Part shown: positions 24,956 to 33,899 of the stretch, piece by piece
Position numbering within the stretch: position 1 is the stretch's first letter
How the letters are laid out: each line of letters opens with the position of its first letter
Origin: Solidesulfovibrio carbinolicus
GTDB taxonomy: Bacteria > Desulfobacterota > Desulfovibrionia > Desulfovibrionales > Desulfovibrionaceae
Direction of reading: 5' to 3'
Assembly: GCF_004135975.1 (NCBI RefSeq)
Contig: NZ_CP026538.1
Coordinates: forward strand, 1,674,001 to 1,738,000
DNA: 64,000 bases
The notes under the pieces: model-generated
Told to the model about the DNA's origin: nothing
The model's input: the letters and a program-made list of their open reading frames with translations, nothing else
Databases searched by the model: none
Position numbers and translations under genes: made by a program

Positions 24956-25822
24956 TCAAGGCTTGGCGCAGGCGTCGCCGCCCGGCGGCGGGCCAGACGC
25001 CGCGTCCGGCTTTTCGTTGAGGCTGCCCATGCGGTAACCGGCCAGGTCCAGGGTCACGTGGCGGTAGCCCAGGGCCTTGAGCTTGGCGTCGATGCCGTGC
25101 CGGGAGTCGGCCTCAAGGACGGCCGGAGCCTGGTCACGCGGCACTTCCAGGCGGGCCAGGTCGCCGTGGCTGCGCAGCCGCACAGCCGGGAAGCCCAGGC
25201 CGCGCAGCCAGGTCTCGGCCGTGTCGATGCGCTCCAGTTCCTCGGCCGTCACCCGCCTGCCGTGGGGCAGGCGGGTGAGCAGGCAAGCCCCGGACGGCTT
25301 GTTCCAGGTGGGCAGGCCAGCCTGCCTGGAAAGTGCCCGAATATCTTCCTTGCCGATGCCGGCGGCCAAAAGCGGGCTGATGATGCCCAGCTCGGCCAGG
25401 GCGCGCATTCCCGGGCGATGGTCGCCCAGGTCGTCCCGGTTGGTCCCGTCTAGCACATGGGCGATGCCCTCGTCGGCGGCCAGCTCCAGCAGCCTGGCAA
25501 AAAGCGCCTTCTTGCACAGATAGCAGCGCTCGGGCGGGTTGTCGCGCAGCGCCTCGGGAAAGGCGACGGGCAGGACCACATGGCGCACGCCGAGGCGGCC
25601 AGCCAGGGCCGCCGCCTCGGCGATTTCGGCCCGGGGCGCGTAGGGCGTGTACAGGGTGACGGCAGTCAGCCCCTCGCCCATGGCCCGGCTGGCGGCGTGG
25701 AGCAGGAAACTGCTGTCCAGGCCGCCGGAAAAGGCCAGCACGGCCTGCTTCAGCTCGGCCAGATCGGCCAGCAGGCGACGGTGTCTGCCGTCCAGGGCGG
25801 CCCGGCCAGCGGCGTCGGTCAC
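24956..25822 (-). CDS. larE: LarE, sulfur-insertion enzyme of NPN cofactor synthesis
   Basis: The product is 288 residues from a GTG at 25822 that overlaps the larC stop. The PP-loop ATPase motif SGGLDSS is at 32-38. Cys100 and Cys103 (ERCYLCKK) and Cys180 (PSGACLLTRLP) are present. LarE adenylates the LarB product and inserts sulfur. Enzymes with only the last cysteine sacrifice it, while three-cysteine types are reported to use a [4Fe-4S] cluster for catalytic sulfur transfer; the three cysteines here suggest the latter. The long upstream part of the open frame lies inside larC and is not used. Confidence 0.9.
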   Translation of the reverse strand: MTDAAGRAALDGRHRRLLADLAELKQAVLAFSGGLDSSFLLHAASRAMGEGLTAVTLYTPYAPRAEIAEAAALAGRLGVRHVVLPVAFPEALRDNPPERCYLCKKALFARLLELAADEGIAHVLDGTNRDDLGDHRPGMRALAELGIISPLLAAGIGKEDIRALSRQAGLPTWNKPSGACLLTRLPHGRRVTAEELERIDTAETWLRGLGFPAVRLRSHGDLARLEVPRDQAPAVLEADSRHGIDAKLKALGYRHVTLDLAGYRMGSLNEKPDAASGPPPGGDACAKP

Positions 25823-27264
25823 GGCTTTTCCCCGCGCCCGGCGCACTGGGATACCACGGCCTGGACCTCGGCCAGGGACAGCCCGTGGCGTTTGGCCAGT
25901 TCCCGGCAGTCCTCCAGCTCGGGCTTGGAGCGAAGCGGCACGCCGTTTCGGGCGGCGTGCTTCATGGTCACCGGCCCCAGCGGCGTTTCCAGCCGGGAAA
26001 AGGTCCGGTCGAGTACGGTTTTTTCCAGGCGCAGGACTTTGACGCCAAGCGTTGTGGTGTGGCGAAAGACCAACTCCTTGAAGCGTTCTTCGTCGGCGGC
26101 GGCGCACAGCAGCGACAGGGTCGTGCCGGGCCGGTTTTTCTTCATGAGGATGGGCGTGAAATGCACATCCATGGCCCCGTGTTCCATGAGCACGTCCATG
26201 GCCACGCCCAGGGCCTCGGCGGTCATGTCGTCGATGTTGCAGACAAGCAGCCGGGCGTCATCCGGGGCCTTGGCCGCCGGGGCGTCCGGGGCTTCGGCCG
26301 TGGCCAGATGGACCCGCAGGACGTTTGGCCGCTTGGTGTGGCGGTGGCCGATGCCGTAGGCGGTTTTTGCAAGTGTCAGGGCGGGCGTGGCGGTGAAGCG
26401 GGTGGCCAGGGTCGCCAGGATGGCCGCGCCGGTGGGGGTGGTGGCCTCGTGGGGCGTGCCGCCCCGGGTGGTGGGAACGCCGGCCAGGATTTCCGTGGTG
26501 GCCGGAGCCGGCACGGGCATAAGCCCATGGGCGCAGCGCACAAATCCGCCGCCAAGCTCCACTGGCGAGGACCAGACCGCGTCCACGCCCAGGGCATGGA
26601 AGCTGATGGCCGCGCCCACGATGTCAACAATGGAATCAACGGCCCCGACCTCGTGGAAATGCACCTCGTTCACGGTCTTGCCGTGGACCTTGGCCTCGGC
26701 CTGGGCCACTTTGCGGAAGATGGCCAGGCTCGTGTCCTTGACCGGCTCGGTTAAGGCGCTGCCCCGGATGATGGCCTCGATGGCGGCCAGATTGCGATGG
26801 GGGGCGTGGTTGTGGGAGCCGCTGTGGGCGTGGCCGTGCTCTTGCCCATGCTCGTGGGGGTGCTCGCCGTGGCCGTGATCTGTCCCATGGACATGATCTC
26901 GCCCATGCTCGTGGGTGTGACATCCCGCCTGGGCTTCGTGGTGGTGATGCCCGCCATGGACATGGCCGTGGTCATGCCCCTGGCCATGTTCATGATGTCC
27001 GCCGTGCCCGTGGTCATGCCCATGCGGCCCGTCGTGGCCGTGCTGGCCGCCGGCCGCGTCGTCGGCAGTTAGACGCACGTCCACGCGCAGGCCGTGGATG
27101 CCGTTTCGGGAGTCTTCGCCGACTTCCAGCCGAAATTCGTCATCAAGCCCGAGCTTGGACAGTTCGGCCCGCAGGAAGTCGGGCGAAACGCCAAGGCCGA
27201 GCATGGCGGCCAGGTTCATGTCGCCGGATATGCCAGCGAAACAGTCGTAAAACAGTATTTTCAT
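25819..27264 (-). CDS. larC: LarC, nickel insertase for the NPN cofactor, with a long His-rich insert
   Basis: The product is 481 residues. It begins MKILFYDCFAGISGDMNLAA and includes HFHEVGAVDSIVDIVGAA, ATTPTGAAILA and the C-terminal LLVCNIDDMTAEALG region, so LarC1 and LarC2 are fused in one frame with no programmed frameshift as in Lactobacillus plantarum. Residues about 74-156 hold roughly 33 histidines with Gly, Asp and Glu, much longer than a simple metal loop and likely a nickel store or chaperone arm. LarC inserts nickel in a CTP-dependent step. It is the first gene of larC-larE-larB. No larA-type enzyme lies nearby. Confidence 0.93.
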   Translation of the reverse strand: MKILFYDCFAGISGDMNLAAMLGLGVSPDFLRAELSKLGLDDEFRLEVGEDSRNGIHGLRVDVRLTADDAAGGQHGHDGPHGHDHGHGGHHEHGQGHDHGHVHGGHHHHEAQAGCHTHEHGRDHVHGTDHGHGEHPHEHGQEHGHAHSGSHNHAPHRNLAAIEAIIRGSALTEPVKDTSLAIFRKVAQAEAKVHGKTVNEVHFHEVGAVDSIVDIVGAAISFHALGVDAVWSSPVELGGGFVRCAHGLMPVPAPATTEILAGVPTTRGGTPHEATTPTGAAILATLATRFTATPALTLAKTAYGIGHRHTKRPNVLRVHLATAEAPDAPAAKAPDDARLLVCNIDDMTAEALGVAMDVLMEHGAMDVHFTPILMKKNRPGTTLSLLCAAADEERFKELVFRHTTTLGVKVLRLEKTVLDRTFSRLETPLGPVTMKHAARNGVPLRSKPELEDCRELAKRHGLSLAEVQAVVSQCAGRGEKP

Positions 27265-27383
27265 GGGATGCCGCGCCGGTGCGCCGGGTTGCCGGGTTCG
27301 TTACGCCGGGTCATGGTTGGGCGATGGTGGGGCAATCGGCGCGGCCTGTCCAGGGGGCAGGCCACGCCGAGACGTCAGCGGGA

Positions 27384-28589
27384 TCAGTCGAGGCCGGCCC
27401 GGAAGTGGTTTTTGAGCGCCTCCACTTCGGCCTGGAAGTTTGGGCCTTCGAAGGCGGCGGCGACTTTCTCCAGCTGGTCGGGGATGGCGATCTGCTGGGG
27501 ACACTTCTCCAGGCACTCGCCGCAGGCCACGCACTGGGAGGCGTAGCTCTGTCCGCCGTTTGCGGTCACGCCGCTGCCAAAGGCGGTGTACATCATCTTG
27601 GCCCCGGAGTTCTCGCCAAACATGTGCAGCTGATTAAAGAAGTTAAAACAGTTCGGAATGTTGACGCCCATTGGGCAGGGCAGGCAGTAGGCGCAGCCGG
27701 TGCAGCCCACGGGCATGAGCTCCTGGTATTTGCGGGCCACCCGGTCCACGAGCGCCACCTCGGCCGGGGTCAGGGAGCCGGGGGCGGCCACGGCGGCCAC
27801 GGCCAGGTTCTGGGCGATATGGGCCTCGACGTTCATGCCCGAGAGCACCACCGTCACCTCGGGATGGTTCCAGATCCAGCGCAGCGCCCATTCCACCGGC
27901 GTGCGCTTGGTCGCGGCCTCGTCCCACAGGGCGGCCACGGCCGGCGGCGCTTCGGGCAGGGCTAGCGTGCCGCCGCGAAGGGGTTCCATGATGACCACGC
28001 CCAGGCCCTTGGAGGCCGCGTACTGCAGGCCCGCCGTGCCGGCCTGGTACTGCTGGTCCAGGAAGTTGTACTGGATCTGGCAGAAGACCCAGTCGTAGCC
28101 GTCCACGATGCGGGCAAAATCCTTGCCCTCGCCGTGGAAGGAAAACCCGGCGTTGACGATGCGGCCGTCGGCCTTGGCCGCGTCCAGGAAGTCCCGCACG
28201 CCAAGGGCGACCAACTCGTCCCAGGACGAGCCCTTCAGCGTGTGCAGCAGATAGTAGTCGATGTGGTCCGTGCCCAGGCGCTCCAGCTGGGCGTTTAAGT
28301 ACCGGTCCATGTCCTCCCGGGACTGGACGAGCCAGGAGGGAAGCTTGGTGGCCACCTTGACGCGCTGCCGGTAGCCGTCCGCCAGCGCCTTGCCGAGCAG
28401 GGGTTCGCTTGCGCCGCCGTGGTAGGGCCAGGCCGTGTCCACATAGTTGACGCCCTGGTCGATGGCGCTGCGGATCTGGGCGATGGCCCGGGGTTCGTCG
28501 ATGACGCCGTCCACGGTCGGCATCCGCATGCAGCCGAAACCGAGTATGGACAATGCGTCGCCGGTCTTGGGCATTTTTCTGTAGAGCAT
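27384..28589 (-). CDS. Aldo/keto reductase with C-terminal ferredoxin-like cluster motifs
   Basis: The product is 401 residues from the ATG at 28589, preceded by GAGGAG. The N-terminal two-thirds is an AKR TIM barrel with the catalytic tetrad Asp51, Tyr56 (DTAWPYHGG), Lys82 and His116 (YYLLHTLKG). The C-terminal third has CTGCAYCLPCPMGVNIP and CVACGECLEKCPQ, cysteine sets for one or two [4Fe-4S] clusters, typical of the anaerobe-specific AKR group. It probably moves electrons between NAD(P)H or ferredoxin and a carbonyl compound. The AraC-type gene 290 bases upstream on the same strand is the likely regulator. Confidence 0.9.
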   Translation of the reverse strand: MLYRKMPKTGDALSILGFGCMRMPTVDGVIDEPRAIAQIRSAIDQGVNYVDTAWPYHGGASEPLLGKALADGYRQRVKVATKLPSWLVQSREDMDRYLNAQLERLGTDHIDYYLLHTLKGSSWDELVALGVRDFLDAAKADGRIVNAGFSFHGEGKDFARIVDGYDWVFCQIQYNFLDQQYQAGTAGLQYAASKGLGVVIMEPLRGGTLALPEAPPAVAALWDEAATKRTPVEWALRWIWNHPEVTVVLSGMNVEAHIAQNLAVAAVAAPGSLTPAEVALVDRVARKYQELMPVGCTGCAYCLPCPMGVNIPNCFNFFNQLHMFGENSGAKMMYTAFGSGVTANGGQSYASQCVACGECLEKCPQQIAIPDQLEKVAAAFEGPNFQAEVEALKNHFRAGLD

Positions 28590-28879
28590 TGTTTCTCTCC
28601 TCGTCGCGGGCGGTTGGCCCAGGATGGTTGCCGCGTTTGTCGGCACGGTGCGACGGAAGGCACCATACCCAAGGCGGGCCGGCCGATGAACGTCCATTCC
28701 TGCTGAAAAATTGCCTGATCCTCGCACGGGTGGTCGGGCAAGCCTCTGGCGAACGGGCGGCCTTGTCGGGAAAGGCCAAGCCGTCCGCCCATTCCTCATG
28801 GACGGGGAAAGCGTTTCCCGGCGGTAGCGCGACAGGCCGGCTGTCGGACCGGCTGGCCGGGGCCTACGCCAGGCTGGCC

Positions 28880-29815
28880 TCAGTCGCCGGCCAGCCGGCG
28901 CAGACTCTTGATGTCGCGCAGCGGCGGCGCGCCGAAAAGCCGGCTGTATTCCCGGTTGAACTGGGAATGGCTCTCGTAGCCCACGGCAAAGGCCGCGCCG
29001 GCGGCGTCGATGCCCCCGGCCAAGAGCAGCCGCCGGGCCTCGTGCAGGCGCAGCCACTTCTGGTACTGCAGCGGACTCATGGCCGTCAGCTCCCGGAAAT
29101 GGCGGTGGAAGGTCGAAACGCCCATGCGTGCCTGTTCGGCCAGCGCCTCCACCCGCAGGGCTTCCTTGAAATGGCCCTTGAGCCAGTCGATGGCCACGGC
29201 GATCTGGCTGCCGCGCGAGCCGGCCGCCGCGATCTGGCGCAGGCGCGCCCCCTGGTCGCCGGTCAGGAGCCGGAAGAGGATCTCGCGGTATACCAGCGGA
29301 GCCAGCGCCGGGATGCTTTCGGGTTCGTCGAGTAGCGCCACCAGCCGTTGCAGGGCGTCCAGAAGCGGCAGGGTGACCCGGCCCACGGCCATGGCCCGGT
29401 TGGTCTGCCGCTCGGGCAGGGGCGGCGGCTTGCTGTCCACCACCGTCTGGGCCACCTCGCGCTGGTCAAGGCGCAGCACCAGGCCGAGATAGGGCGTCTC
29501 GGGACTGGCCTCGACGATCTGGGACATCACCGGCAGGTCCACCGAGGTGATGAGATAGTTGTACGGGTCGTACTGGTAGACGTCCTCGCCCAGGTACACC
29601 CGCTTGGCCCCCTGGACGATGCAGCACAGGCTCGGCTCGTGCACGTAGCAGGTCTGGGCCGTGGGTTCGCCGCGCCGCACCAGGGCCAGCGCCGGGATGG
29701 CCGTGTCCAGCACGTCGCAAGCGGCGGTGCGCCGGGCGATGCTCTCGGCCAGCCCCTCGCGGGCGACCTTGATATCTTCGGGTTCGACCCGGCGGGAAGC
29801 GCCTTGATCGGTCAT
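28880..29815 (-). CDS. AraC-family regulator with AraC_N domain
   Basis: The product is 311 residues. The N-terminal domain (SLCCIVQGAKRVYLGEDVYQYDPYNYLITSVDLPV) is the AraC_N (PF06719) cupin-like sensor. The C-terminal 100 residues hold the two helix-turn-helix motifs (RVEALAEQARMGVSTFHRHFRELT and IDAAGAAFAVGYESHSQFNREYSRLFG). This type often controls an adjacent reductase gene, as YqhC does for yqhD, and here the aldo/keto reductase lies just downstream. The inducer is probably a reactive carbonyl compound, by analogy only. Confidence 0.88.
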   Translation of the reverse strand: MTDQGASRRVEPEDIKVAREGLAESIARRTAACDVLDTAIPALALVRRGEPTAQTCYVHEPSLCCIVQGAKRVYLGEDVYQYDPYNYLITSVDLPVMSQIVEASPETPYLGLVLRLDQREVAQTVVDSKPPPLPERQTNRAMAVGRVTLPLLDALQRLVALLDEPESIPALAPLVYREILFRLLTGDQGARLRQIAAAGSRGSQIAVAIDWLKGHFKEALRVEALAEQARMGVSTFHRHFRELTAMSPLQYQKWLRLHEARRLLLAGGIDAAGAAFAVGYESHSQFNREYSRLFGAPPLRDIKSLRRLAGD

Positions 29816-30022
29816 TGGACACCGTCCTTGCGGTTTTGGCCAAGGTTACCCGGGTCCGGCCCGGCGGCAAGGCTGTTTGATCGTTTTTGCGAGGATTAGG
29901 CAAGAAAGCGGCACGATCACACAATGCGTTTTCTTCGGCTTGGCGCGTCGCCGTACCGGCTCGGGCCGCCCTGTTCCCCGGCCATGCGGGCCTTGGGCCG
30001 GGGCGCGCCAGGGTTTGTTGTT

Positions 30023-30041
30023 GACAATGACAATCGCAATC
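30023..30041 (+). promoter_or_regulatory. Fur-box-like site before the diguanylate cyclase
   Basis: GACAATGACAATCGCAATC matches 14 of 19 bases of the Fur consensus and retains its GAxAAT repeats. It is 75-84 bases before the probable start codon of the GGDEF gene, within the 300-base divergent gap. Confidence 0.5.
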
Positions 30042-30115
30042 AATTACTCCTCCCCAAGCCTGGAACGGGCGGCAGGGCAACGGCCAAGCCGACGAATCGA
30101 CAGGTCGCGGGAGTG

Positions 30116-31249
30116 GTGCGAACGGTGGCGAGCCAGGACGACGAAAGTTTGCGCGAGGCGCGGGCCAGGCTGGAGCAGGCCGGGGACGACCCGGCCGAGG
30201 CTTTGGCCCTGGCCGCCGATTTCCTCCTTTTGGCCGAACGCATGGCCGGCAAGGCCGAGAAGCTGGCCCGCATCGGCGACCGCACCCAGGCCCGCATGGT
30301 GGACCTCAACCGCCGCCTGCGCCAACAGGAAGAGCGCTACCGGGGCATTTTCGAGAATTCCACCGAAGGCATCTTCCTGGCCGACGCCCAGGGCGCGCTC
30401 ATGGCCGTCAATCCTGCCCTGGTCGGCCTGTTGCGGCCGGGCGAGGCGGCCGACGATCCGGCCACAGCCGCACCGGCCCTGGCCGGTGACGTCCAATCCT
30501 TGTTCCATGACCCGGCCGATTACCAGACCTTTGCCCGAAAACTGGCGGCAAAGGGCCAGGTGCGGCGCATGGAGGCCCGGCTGGCCACGCCGCGCGGGCC
30601 GGTTTGGTGTCTGGTGGGCGCGGCCCTGGTCGAGCCCGACGGCCATGTGGTCGGCATGACCCAGGACATCTCGGCCCGAAAGGCCCTGGAAGAGGAACTG
30701 TTGCGCCTGGCCGCCTCGGACCCGTTGACCGGCCTGGCCAACCGCCGGGGGTTTTTCGAGGGCGCGGCCCGGATGGTCGGCATGGCCCGGCGCTGCGGCA
30801 CGCCGCTGTCCATGATCATGCTCGACATTGACCATTTCAAGGCCGTCAACGACGCCTACGGCCACGACGCCGGGGACGCCGTGCTGCAGGCCGTGGCTGG
30901 AAGGTTGCGCGAAAGCCTTCGCGTGTCCGATCTGGCCGGACGGGTGGGCGGCGAGGAGTTCGCCGTCCTGTGCCCGGGCACGGACCTGGCCGGCGGCGTC
31001 GAACTGGCCGAACGCCTTCGCCTGGCCTTGGAGGACATGGTCGTGACGGCCGATTGCCGCGTCGTCAAGGTGACGGCCAGCTTTGGCGTGGCCCAGTGCC
31101 AGGGCGACCGTGACGTCGCCCCAAGCGCCTGCCTGACCCGGGCCGACCGGGCGCTGTACGCCGCCAAACGCGGCGGCCGCAACCGGGTCTGCCTGGAGTC
31201 CGACCCTTCCCTGGGTCCTGAACCGCCTGAGGCTTCACGCCATGCATAA
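30116..31249 (+). CDS. PAS-GGDEF diguanylate cyclase, probable SiaD counterpart
   Basis: The product is about 377 residues from a GTG at 30116; a GTG at 30125 is equally possible, with GGGAG upstream of both. An N-terminal helical region (residues 1-70) leads into a PAS domain (YRGIFENSTEGIFLADAQGALMAVNPAL) and a GGDEF domain. The active site is VGGEEF and the inhibitory I-site RVSD stands five residues before it, so it should make c-di-GMP with product feedback. It lies upstream of SiaA-, SiaB- and SiaC-like genes on the same strand. In Pseudomonas the siaABCD operon ends in the diguanylate cyclase SiaD, which binds SiaC. SiaD lacks PAS, so equivalence is inferred from context. Confidence 0.85.
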   Translation: MRTVASQDDESLREARARLEQAGDDPAEALALAADFLLLAERMAGKAEKLARIGDRTQARMVDLNRRLRQQEERYRGIFENSTEGIFLADAQGALMAVNPALVGLLRPGEAADDPATAAPALAGDVQSLFHDPADYQTFARKLAAKGQVRRMEARLATPRGPVWCLVGAALVEPDGHVVGMTQDISARKALEEELLRLAASDPLTGLANRRGFFEGAARMVGMARRCGTPLSMIMLDIDHFKAVNDAYGHDAGDAVLQAVAGRLRESLRVSDLAGRVGGEEFAVLCPGTDLAGGVELAERLRLALEDMVVTADCRVVKVTASFGVAQCQGDRDVAPSACLTRADRALYAAKRGGRNRVCLESDPSLGPEPPEASRHA

Positions 31250-31437
31250 GGACAATCCTGTTTGAGAAGAGGTTGCTATCTCGGAGCGCTGCCTTTGGCG
31301 TCGGGTTCACTGGCGAAAGGAAACCGGCACAAGGCGCTTGGGCCGCTCCCGCGCTGCGGACATGAGGCAGTGTCGTCCTGGCGGAGGCGGGCCGTCCAAA
31401 ATCTTCAAGCCCTTCATCATGTTGTCTTTTGATGATA

Positions 31438-31466
31438 TTGACATCAATTTTCAATTTCAATAAAGA
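31438..31466 (+). promoter_or_regulatory. Promoter-like element with weak Fur-box match before siaA-like gene
   Basis: A perfect TTGACA -35 at 31438-31443 is followed 17 bases later by TAAAGA. The overlapping 31440-31458 (GACATCAATTTTCAATTTC) matches 11 of 19 Fur-consensus bases. The element closely resembles the one at 9261-9289, including the shared TTCAATTTCA. It lies about 55-80 bases before the SiaA-like start. Confidence 0.45.
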
Positions 31467-31520
31467 GGCTCGGGCAACGGGGCCATCCCGAACTCCGCAG
31501 ACCGCAACGGCAAGGAGGCC

Positions 31521-32747
31521 ATGGTGCGCAGATTCATTCGAAAATGGCGGGGCAGGGAGGCCGGGGAAGGCGTCCTGGAAGCGGGCCTGGGCACGCCGGC
31601 CAAGCTTGGCCTGATCCTCTTTCCTTTCGTGGTCGTCGCTCCCTTGGGTCTCATGTTCGGCCACGCCGCCCTGGATGAGGCCACGCTCAAGGCCGTGCTG
31701 GCCGGCTACGTCACCCTGGGCGTGATCCTCTATTACCCCCTGGTGCGCCTGGCCGGGAAATCCATTGTTTTCGATCAGGTCGGCCGGCTGGTGGACAGCT
31801 GCATGCGCATCAAGCAGGGCTGCTACGACACCGCCGCGGCCCCGCCGGCCCGGGGCGAGTCCGGGGATTTTCCGGGCCTGGCCCGGCAAATCTACTGGCT
31901 TGGCCATGCCGTGGCCGTGCGCGAGCGACGCTTAAACGACACTCTGGTGAACCTGGAGACGGCGCGCCGCCAGATCGAATCGAGCATCGACTACGCCGCC
32001 CGCATTCAGCGCGCCTTTCTGTCCGATCCGGCCGAACTGGCCGCCGTGTTTCCCGACAGCTTCGTGTGGTGGGACCAGCGCGACGTGGTCGGCGGCGACG
32101 TCTTCTTTCTGGCCAAAAGCGCCGGGGGCGTCTTTCTCGGCATCGGCGACTGCACCGGCCATGGCGTGCCCGGCGCGTTCATGACGCTTATCGCCAAGGC
32201 CGCCCTGGACCGGGTGCGCCTGGAACGCTTCGAGGGCGATCCGGGCGGCGTTCTGGCCGAGGCCCACCGCTACATGCGCCGCTGGCTCATCGCCGAGGGC
32301 GGCGAGGTGGACGACGGCATGGACATGGGACTGGTCTATTTCGACGCCGACGACGCCTCGCGGCTGGTCTACGCTGGAGCGCGCCGTCCCCTTTGGGTCG
32401 AGCGCGGCGGCGAGGTCGAGGAGATCGGCGCGGACCGCCTGGGCCTGGGCTACGCCAAAACCCCCGAGGACGCGGTCTTTGCCAACGTGGCCGTGGAGCT
32501 GGCCGCGGGCGACACGATCTTCCTGTTTTCCGACGGCCTGACGGATCAGGTCGGCGGCGTGCGGGGCCTGCCGCTGGGCAAACGACCCCTTCGCCAATGG
32601 CTGGCCGAGGAGGCCGGCGCGCCGCTGGAGCAGCGCCGGCAGTCCCTGGTTGCCATCTTTGAAAACCACAGGGGCCGCGCCTCACGGCGCGACGACGTGG
32701 CCGCTCTGGCCGTGCGCCCCGTTGCCAAGCAAGGAGTCAATGCATGA
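31521..32747 (+). CDS. SiaA-like membrane PP2C (SpoIIE-type) phosphatase
   Basis: The product is 408 residues. Two membrane helices lie at about 28-46 and 58-77, followed by a linker helix region (TLVNLETARRQIESSIDYAARIQRAFL) and a PP2C/SpoIIE domain with metal-binding Asp193 (RDVVGGDVFF) and Asp210 (LGIGDCTGHGVPGAF), plus FSDGLTDQ and SRRDDVAAL near the end. In the Sia system SiaA dephosphorylates SiaC. The predicted input helices are membrane-bound with no large periplasmic domain, unlike SiaA, so the signal may be membrane-borne. A GGAGG site precedes the ATG, and the next gene overlaps by four bases. Confidence 0.85.
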   Translation: MVRRFIRKWRGREAGEGVLEAGLGTPAKLGLILFPFVVVAPLGLMFGHAALDEATLKAVLAGYVTLGVILYYPLVRLAGKSIVFDQVGRLVDSCMRIKQGCYDTAAAPPARGESGDFPGLARQIYWLGHAVAVRERRLNDTLVNLETARRQIESSIDYAARIQRAFLSDPAELAAVFPDSFVWWDQRDVVGGDVFFLAKSAGGVFLGIGDCTGHGVPGAFMTLIAKAALDRVRLERFEGDPGGVLAEAHRYMRRWLIAEGGEVDDGMDMGLVYFDADDASRLVYAGARRPLWVERGGEVEEIGADRLGLGYAKTPEDAVFANVAVELAAGDTIFLFSDGLTDQVGGVRGLPLGKRPLRQWLAEEAGAPLEQRRQSLVAIFENHRGRASRRDDVAALAVRPVAKQGVNA

Positions 32748-33292
32748 CAGGCGGGCCGCAATTCGACAAATGCCGGGAAATGCTGCGCGAGGGCGGCGTG
32801 GTCCTCTACTTCAAGGGACCGGTGACCCAGGAGGTGGTGGAGGGGTTGGGTTCCATGATCCGGCGCAAGGTGGACTTCGAGATCGCCAACCGTTCCCGGG
32901 CCTCCCAGGCTTTCGCCGTGCTGGTGGAACAGCTGCAAAACGTGCTGCACTATGCCGCCGACGCCGTGGACATGGCCACCGGCCGCATGGCTTCCGGGGA
33001 ACTCATCATCCGCCTGGACCCGGCCGGCCTGTGCCTGAGCTGCGGCAACCTCATCGCCAAGGACCTGGGGCCGCGCATCAGGGAACGCATCGACGCCCTG
33101 GACGGCGTCGATAAGGAAGGCCTCAAGGCGCTTTACAAGGCCGCCAGGCAAAAGGGACCCGACGACCAGTCGCGGGGGGCCGGCCTGGGATTTCTGGAAA
33201 TGGCCCGGCGGGCCGTAACGCCCATGCGTTACGACATCGAGGCTGTTTCCGACGAGCTGGCCTGGTTTTCCCTGGATGTCGTCATCGCCTAG
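32744..33292 (+). CDS. SiaB-family protein kinase
   Basis: The product is 182 residues, with EGGVVLYFKGPVTQEVVEGLGSMI at the N-terminus, a kinase-type helix (AFAVLVEQLQNVLHYAAD) and a C-terminal glycine-rich part (SRGAGLGFLEMARRA). This fits the SiaB/DUF6272 family of GHKL-like kinases that phosphorylate SiaC. It overlaps the SiaA-like gene by four bases, so phosphatase and kinase are co-translated, as expected for an on/off pair. Confidence 0.85.
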   Translation: MTGGPQFDKCREMLREGGVVLYFKGPVTQEVVEGLGSMIRRKVDFEIANRSRASQAFAVLVEQLQNVLHYAADAVDMATGRMASGELIIRLDPAGLCLSCGNLIAKDLGPRIRERIDALDGVDKEGLKALYKAARQKGPDDQSRGAGLGFLEMARRAVTPMRYDIEAVSDELAWFSLDVVIA

Positions 33293-33472
33293 CCAGGCAT
33301 AAAAACCGTCACGTCGCCAGCCTGCTGGTGTCATAAAGGCCCCGACGTTTTTCAAGGACGCGGCCCAAGGCCAAAAGCTTTGTTTCGCCGCCGTCGCATA
33401 CGCCGTCGCGGTTGTCCGGGGCCCAGGCCGTTTGCCGGTCCGGCCGCGCGCAGGCGAAAGAGAGGAGTGTTC

Positions 33473-33853
33473 ATGCAGCCGTTTGTCAGCGCCCCCACGC
33501 GCTCCACGCCGGAAGTCCATTTCGACGCGGCCAGCCATCGCCACCGCATGAAGGGCGAATGCTATCCGGAAAACGCGGCCGCGTTTTTCGGGCCGCTTTT
33601 TACCTGGGTCAAGAACTACCTGGCCGCCAAACCGGCCGGCCCGGTCGTGTTCGATCTGGAGCTGGTCTATTTCAATTCGTCCTCGTCCAAGGCCCTGCTC
33701 GACCTCTTCGAAATCTTGGAGCGTGCCGCCGCCTCGGGCACGAACATCACCGTCAACTGGCGCTACGACAAGGACAACGACATCGCCTGCGAATGCGGCG
33801 AAGAGTTCGCCGAGGACGCCAAGGCGCTGCAGTTTACGCTGCTGGCGCTCTAA
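33473..33853 (+). CDS. SiaC-family regulatory phosphoprotein
   Basis: The product is 126 residues from the ATG at 33473, preceded by AGAGGAG. It has the DUF1987/SiaC core (FDLELVYFNSSSSKALLDLFEILE). In Pseudomonas a Thr in the equivalent loop is phosphorylated by SiaB and dephosphorylated by SiaA; here the loop (residues 66-73) is all Ser, so a serine would be the target. Unphosphorylated SiaC binds and activates the diguanylate cyclase. It follows the SiaB-like gene after 180 bases with no obvious gene in between. Confidence 0.85.
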   Translation: MQPFVSAPTRSTPEVHFDAASHRHRMKGECYPENAAAFFGPLFTWVKNYLAAKPAGPVVFDLELVYFNSSSSKALLDLFEILERAAASGTNITVNWRYDKDNDIACECGEEFAEDAKALQFTLLAL

Positions 33854-33875
33854 CATGAGGGAGAAGCCTCCGGCG

Positions 33876-33899
33876 GCCGGGAGGGGTAACCCCCTCCCG
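33876..33899. repeat. GC-rich palindrome after siaC-like gene, possible REP element
   Basis: CCGGGAGGGG at 33876-33885 is inverted at 33890-33899 with a TAAC loop, embedded in a stretch with GCCTCCGGCGG before and GACCCTTCCTGAAAGGGGG after. There is no T run. The composition suggests a dispersed intergenic repeat or a Rho-type stop site between the SiaC-like and MCP-like genes. Confidence 0.45.

Noticed and set aside
26760-27060. Repetitive sequence resembling a tandem repeat array
   Set aside because: The repeats are codons of the His/Gly-rich insert of LarC, not a CRISPR or satellite.
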